Origin: Bacteroidales bacterium | GTDB lineage: Bacteria > Bacteroidota > Bacteroidia > Bacteroidales > PUMT01 | DNA: 5,214 nt | Reading direction: 5' to 3' | Assembly (NCBI GenBank): GCA_007119075.1 | Contig: SKQJ01000271.1 | Location: 1-5,214 of the forward strand | Part shown: positions 1 to 4,314 of the stretch, in pieces | Layout: every line of letters starts with the position of its first letter | Position numbering within the stretch: the stretch's first letter is position 1 | Position numbers and translations under genes: made by a program | The notes under the pieces: model-generated | What the model saw: the letters and a program-made list of their open reading frames with translations, nothing else | Database searches by the model: none | What the model was told of the DNA's origin: nothing

Positions 1-88
1 TGCCGGTGCGGCGCTAAGGGGTCCCGCCCTAACAGTGGCATGCTGGCACGGTATCGGTGAATTGCGGGTAATCAGGCTTCAGCTGCCT
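1..88. other. Left-edge stretch downstream of plsY, no supported gene
   Basis: This is the short stretch beyond the plsY stop codon. On the minus strand an ATG at 41-39 opens a frame of 13 codons (MPLLGRDPLAPHR) running off the edge; it could be the start of a next leftward gene, but nothing in it is recognisable. On the plus strand the frames close at 15-17, 58-60 and 120-122, so the tail of a convergent gene is also possible. A weak hairpin (AGGC 74-77 / GCCT 85-88) is followed on the plus strand by a T-rich run at 88-100, which could end such a convergent transcript. That T-run is also the last codons of plsY, so it may be chance. Confidence 0.3.
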
Positions 89-724
89 TTACCTTTTTTT
101 AAACAAAAAACTGGCTTTTGATTCTTCCCTGCGAACCAGTCTCTCGATATTCTTCTGATGGGTGAAAAGAAGAAGTATAAATACAATGAGCGAGAAAATT
201 ACCAGCGAGGAGGTGGTGGTATTGAAAACCACTATCACCAGGACGGGGAATGACAACCCGGCAATCATTGAGCTCAGCGATACATATTTGGTAATGATCA
301 GGGTTATAAGGAATACCCCGATGCAGATAGCGGTGGAAACGGGATCGATGGCAAGAATTACGCCGATAAGGGTAGCTACCCCCTTCCCTCCCCTGAAATT
401 TGCAAACACCGGGAAAATATGTCCCATAATAACTGCCAGGCCCAGCAGCAGCTGAAAATTAATAAACTCGCCGGTTGCGGGTATATAGTAAAAAGTGAAA
501 TATATAAGCTTGACGGCAAGAAAGCCTTTGAGTATATCAAGAAACAATACGGGAAGTCCGGCCTTGTATCCAAGAACCCTGATCGCATTTGTGCTGCCGG
601 CATTTTTGCTTCCGTGCTCCCTTACGTCGGTGTTGAAAAAGACTTTCCCTATCCATACGGCATTTGGAATCGATCCAAGCAGGTAGGCAAATAATAATAT
701 GAAGGCGTTCCACAACCAGGGCAT
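89..724 (-). CDS. plsY: PlsY, acyl-phosphate:glycerol-3-phosphate acyltransferase
   Basis: This is an integral inner-membrane enzyme that moves an acyl group from acyl-phosphate (made by PlsX) to sn-glycerol-3-phosphate, giving lysophosphatidic acid, the first step of phospholipid synthesis. The 211-residue length fits the family. The three PlsY blocks are visible: residues 18-51 (GSIPNAVWIGK, then DVREHGSKNAGSTNAIRVLG), residues 101-117 (GHIFPVFANFRGGKG, the glycine-rich glycerol-phosphate loop), and residues 189-198 (HQKNIERLVR, with conserved His189 and Asn192). Hydrophobic segments lie near residues 6-27, 55-80, 88-109, 115-145, 148-168 and 172-188, and the tail is basic (FKKR). The start MPWLW puts the first helix immediately at the N-terminus, as usual, behind an A/T-rich leader without Shine-Dalgarno. 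The 160-base gap and a candidate promoter upstream suggest transcription separate from the HAD gene. The family call is firm. Confidence 0.96.
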   Translation of the reverse strand: MPWLWNAFILLFAYLLGSIPNAVWIGKVFFNTDVREHGSKNAGSTNAIRVLGYKAGLPVLFLDILKGFLAVKLIYFTFYYIPATGEFINFQLLLGLAVIMGHIFPVFANFRGGKGVATLIGVILAIDPVSTAICIGVFLITLIITKYVSLSSMIAGLSFPVLVIVVFNTTTSSLVIFSLIVFILLLFTHQKNIERLVRREESKASFLFKKR

Positions 725-779
725 TGGTATAAATTTTTAAATTGCTTATGCTTAGACTATACGTTATTATAAAGGTACG

Positions 780-812
780 CAAAGTTTAGCAAATACTTTC
801 ACTTTTCCAAAA
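780..812 (-). promoter_or_regulatory. Candidate Bacteroidota-type promoter of plsY
   Basis: Reading leftward, TTTG (811-808) is followed after 19 bases by TAAACTTTG (788-780). This resembles the Bacteroidota primary-sigma pattern TTTG-N19-TAnnTTTG, with one extra base inside the -7 element. Transcription would begin near 776, leaving a leader of about 50 bases before the plsY start. The region is AT-rich, so chance matches are possible. Confidence 0.5.
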
Positions 813-822
813 CCTTGGTTTT
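809..822. promoter_or_regulatory. Dyad overlapping the plsY -33 element, possible operator
   Basis: A perfect 6-base inverted repeat with a two-base centre, AAAACC-TT-GGTTTT, covers most of the predicted -33 box of plsY (808-811). A dyad in this position would suit a dimeric regulator that blocks or recruits polymerase. No regulator is known, and the assignment rests on symmetry and position only. Confidence 0.25.
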
Positions 823-871
823 CAATAACTGTGTAATCCTAATATAACGTATTGATATGTTGTTTAATTGC

Positions 872-894
872 GGGCCTCATTAATTTATGGGCCC
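872..894 (-). terminator. Hairpin at the HAD gene stop codon, possible terminator
   Basis: An inverted repeat pairs GGGCC (872-876) plus CAT (878-880) with ATG (887-889) plus GGCCC (890-894). It has one bulged base at 877 and a six-base loop, and it includes the HAD stop codon (887-885). On the minus strand it is followed by GCAATTAAAC, not a T-tract. It is therefore not a textbook intrinsic terminator and may instead mark or protect the transcript's 3' end. Confidence 0.3.
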
Positions 895-1715
895 AGAACC
901 CGCAAAACCGCATCGGTAAAGCCGTTTTCGTTGTTTGAATTGCAGGAGGGGAATGCTCTTTTAAGGGGCTCGGGCGAATTTCCGACGGCAAAAGGATGGG
1001 TCACAAAATTCAGCAGCTCGGTGTCATTATAGTCATTTCCTATCCCCACGGTACCTGACCGGTCCATTTCCAGCATTTTGCAGAGCCGCTCTACAGTATG
1101 GCCCTTGGAAACATGCATGGGGAAAATTTCTATCCACATGCTTTTTCCGTCAAGGGGCGAGGTAGTCCGCACCACTCTTAGCGATCCCAGCCGGGATCTT
1201 AATTCTTCGAGATTGCCGGGGCATTCAGATCCGATTGCCAGAAGCTGGCTGACCTGAGCAAAGCCCGCAGAGCCTGTTTCCAGGGGGCTGGCATATGCTC
1301 TATAAAGCTCGCATCTTCTGTGAAAATCCACCATGCCGCAATTTGCGTCGTAATACCTGAAAAAATGGTTGTCGGGAACCTTGTTGTGGACCATGAAGCT
1401 CATTCCGGCGCCTGTCAGGATCTTTATGGCGAGGGTCACATCCTCTTCCCGGAGATGTTCGGCATAAATTAATTCCCCTGTTTTCCAGTCCACCGCCCCC
1501 GCGCCGGTTGAAAACACAAGATAGTCGACAGGCAGGCCGGGAGGCAATATCTTTTTTGCGCTGTACAGGTTCCTTCCTGTGGCTATGACCCTGCAGATGT
1601 TTCTTTCACCGAGCCATTCAAGGGTTTGCATATTCTCCCGGGATATTTCCTGCCGGTCGTTAAAAAGGGTCCCGTCAAGATCGGTCACCACCATACTGAT
1701 CCCTTTATTCTGCAT
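885..1715 (-). CDS. Cof-type HAD-IIB family phosphatase
   Basis: This is a cytosolic haloacid-dehalogenase-fold phosphohydrolase of 276 residues, the usual Cof/YidA-like length. Motif I is DLDGTL (residues 12-17; nucleophile Asp12, acid/base Asp14). Motif II is the ATGR at 45-48 (Thr46). The motif III lysine is Lys204 in VSKGHTV, after an IIB-type cap spanning roughly residues 85-200. Motif IV is GNDYND (226-231), followed by the typical AVGNSPEPLK and NNENGF segments. Asn227 stands where most relatives have the first Asp of GDxxND; I recall GNDYND from other Bacteroidota members, so activity is probably kept. Family members act on sugar phosphates, FMN, pyridoxal phosphate or similar, and the substrate cannot be read here. 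Met8 (codon 1694-1692) is an alternative start with AAAGGG a few bases upstream; the first ATG has no Shine-Dalgarno. It lies 79 bases after metX and is probably read through from it. Confidence 0.9.
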   Translation of the reverse strand: MQNKGISMVVTDLDGTLFNDRQEISRENMQTLEWLGERNICRVIATGRNLYSAKKILPPGLPVDYLVFSTGAGAVDWKTGELIYAEHLREEDVTLAIKILTGAGMSFMVHNKVPDNHFFRYYDANCGMVDFHRRCELYRAYASPLETGSAGFAQVSQLLAIGSECPGNLEELRSRLGSLRVVRTTSPLDGKSMWIEIFPMHVSKGHTVERLCKMLEMDRSGTVGIGNDYNDTELLNFVTHPFAVGNSPEPLKRAFPSCNSNNENGFTDAVLRVLGP

Positions 1716-1747
1716 AGATATAATGTCAACGTGATTAAAATTGCTGT

Positions 1748-1775
1748 CCGGGTTATTGCACTCCCGTTAACCCGG
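1748..1775 (-). terminator. Hairpin between metX and the HAD gene
   Basis: A perfect 8-base inverted repeat, CCGGGTTA (1748-1755) and TAACCCGG (1768-1775), has a 12-base loop and lies in the 79-base gap after metX. In the minus direction it is followed by ACAGCAATTTT, so the T-run is short and about seven bases away. It could be a weak terminator that lowers expression of the HAD gene, or an RNA processing or stability element. No TAnnTTTG promoter is seen in this gap. Confidence 0.4.
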
Positions 1776-1794
1776 CGGAAAGGGGCAGGTCATT

Positions 1795-2820
1795 TTAACT
1801 GGTATAGAACCTGCTGATCGCCGTTTTTATTTTCTCCGTTTCTATCAAAAACCCGTCATGGCCGTAGAGCGATTCTATGCCTGTGAATGTTGCCCCGGGT
1901 ATCCTTTCTGTCATGAACAGCTGCTCCTGGACGGGGAAAAGAAAATCGCTCAGGATCCCGATCACAAGGGTTCTGGCTTTTACCGAAGCAAGGACATTTT
2001 CAATTCCGTCTCTTTTACGGCCTATGTTATGCGAATCCATGGCGCTGAGCAGCCTCATGTAGGAATAGGCGTTAAACCGCCTTACAAGTTTTTCTCCCTG
2101 GTAGACCTGGTAGCTCATGGCCCTGAAATCAGTGGTTTTCTCGTCGCTATCCTCTGATTGTGTTTCAAGGTATGTCTGATAATTCCGGTAGCTTAGAAGG
2201 GCGATTGACCTCGCGGCAGCCAGTCCCCTCAGCCCTGCCTCCGGATGCTCCTCTCTCCAGGTCTGGTCTGCCTCTATGGCCATCCGCTGGGACTGGCTGA
2301 AGGCTATGCTCCACGGAGAGGCCTTCGCGTGGTTGGCAAGGCATATGAGATGTTCATGCACGCCCGGGTACATTATTGTCCACTCGAGTGCCTGATGTCC
2401 CCCGGTCGATCCGCCCATCACGGTATGGATCTTTTCAATCCCCAGGTGACGGCGGAGGATTTCATGAGCATTGACCATATCCCTGATGGACACCCGGGGA
2501 AAGGAATGATACCAGGCCTTGCCGGTAAGGGGATTGATGCTGAGCGGTCCGGTCGACCCGTAGCAGGAGCCTAATTTGTTTGCACAAATAATAAACCAGT
2601 CTTCCGGATTGAAATAACAATCTTCGCCGAACAGGCCCTTCCACCAGTCGAACACATCGGCGTTGGCAGTAAATGCATGGCATACCCAGACAACCCTGCT
2701 TGTTCCGGGCTTGAATTCTCCGAAGGTGTGATATGCTATTTCGAGTTCAGGCAGATATTCTCCCGATTCAAGAATAAACGGTTCCTTGTAATGAAATATA
2801 CTGGTGTTTCCGGACAACAT
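1795..2820 (-). CDS. metX: Homoserine O-acetyltransferase (MetX family)
   Basis: This cytosolic alpha/beta-hydrolase-fold enzyme activates L-homoserine with an acyl-CoA, normally acetyl-CoA, to O-acyl-homoserine for methionine synthesis. The 341 residues match MetX. Visible landmarks are HAFTANADV (48-56, oxyanion-hole region), ANKLGSCYGSTGP (80-92, a strong MetX signature) and the nucleophile elbow GGSTGGHQALEW (136-147, Ser138). MDSHNIGRKRDG (261-272) follows, then Asp292 in ILSDFLFP and His321 in YGHDGFL, which complete the Ser-Asp-His triad. The base after the serine is Thr139 where the family usually has Met. Acetyl versus succinyl preference cannot be settled by eye. The start MLSGNTSIFHYKEPF gives a normal N-terminus; the leader is A/T-rich without Shine-Dalgarno, with TATTTTTG 14 bases upstream. 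No sulfhydrylase partner is adjacent. I see no SAM-I riboswitch upstream. Confidence 0.95.
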   Translation of the reverse strand: MLSGNTSIFHYKEPFILESGEYLPELEIAYHTFGEFKPGTSRVVWVCHAFTANADVFDWWKGLFGEDCYFNPEDWFIICANKLGSCYGSTGPLSINPLTGKAWYHSFPRVSIRDMVNAHEILRRHLGIEKIHTVMGGSTGGHQALEWTIMYPGVHEHLICLANHAKASPWSIAFSQSQRMAIEADQTWREEHPEAGLRGLAAARSIALLSYRNYQTYLETQSEDSDEKTTDFRAMSYQVYQGEKLVRRFNAYSYMRLLSAMDSHNIGRKRDGIENVLASVKARTLVIGILSDFLFPVQEQLFMTERIPGATFTGIESLYGHDGFLIETEKIKTAISRFYTS

Positions 2821-2833
2821 GAATTTTTTATCC

Positions 2834-2841
2834 CAAAAATA
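2834..2841 (-). promoter_or_regulatory. Candidate -7 promoter element of metX
   Basis: Reading leftward, TATTTTTG matches TAnnTTTG exactly. It would start transcription near 2830, about 10 bases before the metX ATG. The expected -33 position (about 2861-2864) reads CTTC, a poor match to TTTG. If real, the repeats at 2866-2979 lie upstream of metX transcription and would act as DNA; if transcription starts farther right, they lie in the leader RNA. Confidence 0.4.
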
Positions 2842-2867
2842 GTGTAAAGATTTTTAAAATGAAGCCC

Positions 2868-2914
2868 CATGCAGAATCTTGCGCTTCGTTGCTATTTTAA
2901 TCAGATGAGAAATT
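2868..2914. repeat. Tandem intergenic repeat, copy 1
   Basis: This 47-base unit recurs 65 bases to the right with three mismatches. Bases 2880-2914 are identical to 2945-2979; the mismatches fall at 2874, 2877 and 2879. The unit is bracketed by CCCAT (2866-2870) and ATGAG (2905-2909), which can pair with one G-U wobble on the minus strand. Inside it, TGC and GCA flank the variable hexamer. The conserved core includes GCGCTTCGTTGC. I do not recognise it as a named element. Confidence 0.85.
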
Positions 2915-2935
2915 GACCTTCGGTCAATTGCTCAT
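2905..2935. repeat. Strong hairpin between the two repeat copies
   Basis: ATGAG and AATTGACC (2905-2909, 2911-2918) pair perfectly with GGTCAATT and CTCAT (2922-2929, 2931-2935). That gives 13 pairs with one A/G mismatch (2910/2930) and a three-base loop TTC. The outer arms belong to the two repeat copies, so the hairpin joins them. As DNA it is a large operator-like dyad, and as RNA it would form on either strand. It lacks a following T-tract in both directions. Confidence 0.7.
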
Positions 2936-2979
2936 GCAAAACCCTGCGCTTCGTTGCTATTTTAATCAGATGAGAAATT
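2933..2979. repeat. Tandem intergenic repeat, copy 2
   Basis: This is the second copy of the 47-base unit, bracketed by CTCAT (2931-2935) and ATGAG (2970-2974), which pair perfectly. Differences from copy 1 lie in the hexamer between GCA and TGC (minus-strand GGGTTT here, AGATTC in copy 1). Its right end runs into the palindrome AAATTAATTT (2975-2984) just before the deacetylase gene. The predicted -33 position of that gene (2961-2964, TTTA) lies inside this copy. Confidence 0.85.
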
Positions 2980-2983
2980 AATT

Positions 2984-2991
2984 TATATTTG
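2984..2991 (+). promoter_or_regulatory. Candidate -7 element of the deacetylase gene, possibly leaderless
   Basis: TATATTTG matches TAnnTTTG exactly and ends four bases before the A of the ATG at 2995. If the final G lies near -4, as the -7 name implies, transcription would begin at or next to the start codon and the mRNA would have no leader. The -33 position (2961-2964) reads TTTA, three of four matches. The site also explains why TTG 2989-2991 is unlikely to be the start codon. AT-rich context makes chance matches possible. Confidence 0.4.
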
Positions 2992-2994
2992 TAT

Positions 2995-4314
2995 ATGGTT
3001 GCTGAAAAACTTCTGCTTTATTCACCTGAAATAAGCCCCCGCCTCCGCTATATTGCTTCTCATCTGATAAACGGAATGCTCGGTGCCGGCATTGAATTCT
3101 CCAGTGACCGTGAGGCGGCAATACTTGCAGAGCGGCCCCTGATCAATTATTCTCCCGATCCGGTTCCGGCTGCCTTTAATATCCTTCCCGCCGGGCTCCT
3201 GAATGAAAACCGCATTTCGCCATGGCCGGTTGATGTGGAAACCTGCGGCGGAATTCCCGTTATCTTCAGATCGCCCCGCGGCGGTGATGCGGGCTTTGAT
3301 ATCCTTGCAGCATCATTTTATATGCTCAGCCGGTATGAGGAATACCTGCCTTTTGAAAAAGACATCCACGGTCGGTTTCCCGTCAGCCAGAGCCTTGCCG
3401 GCAGACACGGATTGGCCGGGGAGCCGCTGGTGGAATTGTGGGCGAAAGAGCTGAAGGAGGGCATTCTGAAAAAATTCCCCCGAGCCGTCTTCCCCGAAAG
3501 GCAATTCCGGTTTATTCCGACCATCGACATAGATGTTCCCTGGGCCTATTTGAACCGAAATCTGAGGAGAACCGCGGGAGGCTTCGCCAGGTCGGTCCTC
3601 AGGGGCGATCTGAAGGAAGTCCGGTCCCGGTTAAGAGTTTTGCTGAACTTTGATGAAGATCCTTTTGATGCCTGGCAGCTAATGGAAAAAATCCACGAAA
3701 GTGCCGGGCTGTCGCCGGTATTCTTCTTTTCGGCCGGCACCTACAGCCGCTTTGACAAGAGTCCCCCGCTTACGAATCAGCAGTACAGGCAGCTTATAAA
3801 GGAGATTGCCGGCAGGCACGCTACAGGGATACATCCTTCCTATTACTCGGCCGGCGACGGCAACCTTATGCACAGGGAGATAAGCCTGTTCAGGGAGGTT
3901 TCAGGAATCCCCGTGTGCCGCAGCAGGCAGCATTATCTTCGCCTGGAGATCCCGGGCACCTACCGGTTGCTTATTGAAAACGGCATTACCGACGATTATA
4001 CCATGGGATGGGCTGAGGCGCCCGGATTCCGTGCCGGGACCTGCACACCCTTCATGTTCTACGATCTTGGAAGGGAGCAGGCAACAACGCTCCGGATCTG
4101 GCCGTTCCAGTTAATGGATGGTACCTTCCGTGATTATATGGAAGTTGATCCCCGGCAGGCATCGATAATTGCAACCGACATCGTAAATAAGGTGCGTGAT
4201 GCGGGAGGCACACTCATAACCCTGTGGCATAATGAATCGCTGACTGAAACGGGCAGATGGAAAAACTGGAAAAAGCTGTATCTTGACATCATCAGTGCGT
4301 CTGAGAATGATTGA
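2995..4314 (+). CDS. Polysaccharide deacetylase-family protein with N-terminal DUF7033-like region
   Basis: This is a 439-residue protein; the ATG at 2995 is chosen over an in-frame TTG at 2989, giving MVAEKLLLYSPEISPRLRYI, close to what I recall at the start of Bacteroidota relatives. Residues 1-170 form an N-terminal region (I believe DUF7033 in Pfam) with FDILAASFYMLSRYEEYLP (101-119), HGRFP (125-129) and FPERQFRFIPTIDID (166-180). Residues 172-430 resemble a NodB-type deacetylase: metal-site Asp178/Asp180 in TIDID, His280 in GIHPSYYS, Arg311 in SRQHYLRLE, FRAGTCTPF (345-353) and His412 in LWHNES. These depart from classical TFDDGP/HSxxH motifs, so metal-dependent N- or O-deacetylation of a glycan is inferred, not certain. 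No signal peptide or membrane helix is seen, suggesting a cytosolic location. It overlaps the next gene by 8 bases. Confidence 0.88.
   Translation: MVAEKLLLYSPEISPRLRYIASHLINGMLGAGIEFSSDREAAILAERPLINYSPDPVPAAFNILPAGLLNENRISPWPVDVETCGGIPVIFRSPRGGDAGFDILAASFYMLSRYEEYLPFEKDIHGRFPVSQSLAGRHGLAGEPLVELWAKELKEGILKKFPRAVFPERQFRFIPTIDIDVPWAYLNRNLRRTAGGFARSVLRGDLKEVRSRLRVLLNFDEDPFDAWQLMEKIHESAGLSPVFFFSAGTYSRFDKSPPLTNQQYRQLIKEIAGRHATGIHPSYYSAGDGNLMHREISLFREVSGIPVCRSRQHYLRLEIPGTYRLLIENGITDDYTMGWAEAPGFRAGTCTPFMFYDLGREQATTLRIWPFQLMDGTFRDYMEVDPRQASIIATDIVNKVRDAGGTLITLWHNESLTETGRWKNWKKLYLDIISASEND

Noticed and set aside
74..100. Intrinsic terminator on the plus strand at the left edge
   Set aside because: The stem is only four pairs, and the T-run is the complement of the lysine-rich plsY tail. 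No convergent gene can be shown, so it is described under the left-edge stretch but not called as a terminator.
162..694. Plus-strand open frames across plsY
   Set aside because: They are antisense to a clear PlsY coding sequence and show no recognisable domain or start context.
759..852. Nine-base inverted repeat ATACGTTAT/ATAACGTAT as mobile-element ends
   Set aside because: It is short, AT-rich and encloses only a promoter region. No target duplication or transposase is present, and a chance match in 160 bases is plausible.
2245..2574. Plus-strand open frame of 109 codons opposite metX
   Set aside because: It lies wholly antisense to the catalytic core of MetX; the composition is that of a shadow frame.
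2868..2979. CRISPR array or integron attC site
   Set aside because: There are only two units, with an 18-base interval that is itself a hairpin, and no cas or integrase gene is in view. The core-site pattern RYYYAAC/GTTRRRY is not met.
2821..2988. SAM riboswitch (SAM-I or SAM-II) in front of metX
   Set aside because: The site is right for one, and minus-strand CTGATT followed by GCAACGAAGCGC loosely recalls SAM-II. But the SAM-I core (GAUGA-type kink-turn, GGCAACC) is missing, the SAM-II P1 partner for AGCGC is not upstream, and the GCUAAA segment is absent. A covariance-model search would be decisive.
2989..2994. TTG at 2989 as the deacetylase start codon
   Set aside because: An ATG follows two codons later and gives the expected N-terminus. 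The TTG lies inside the TATATTTG promoter-like element.
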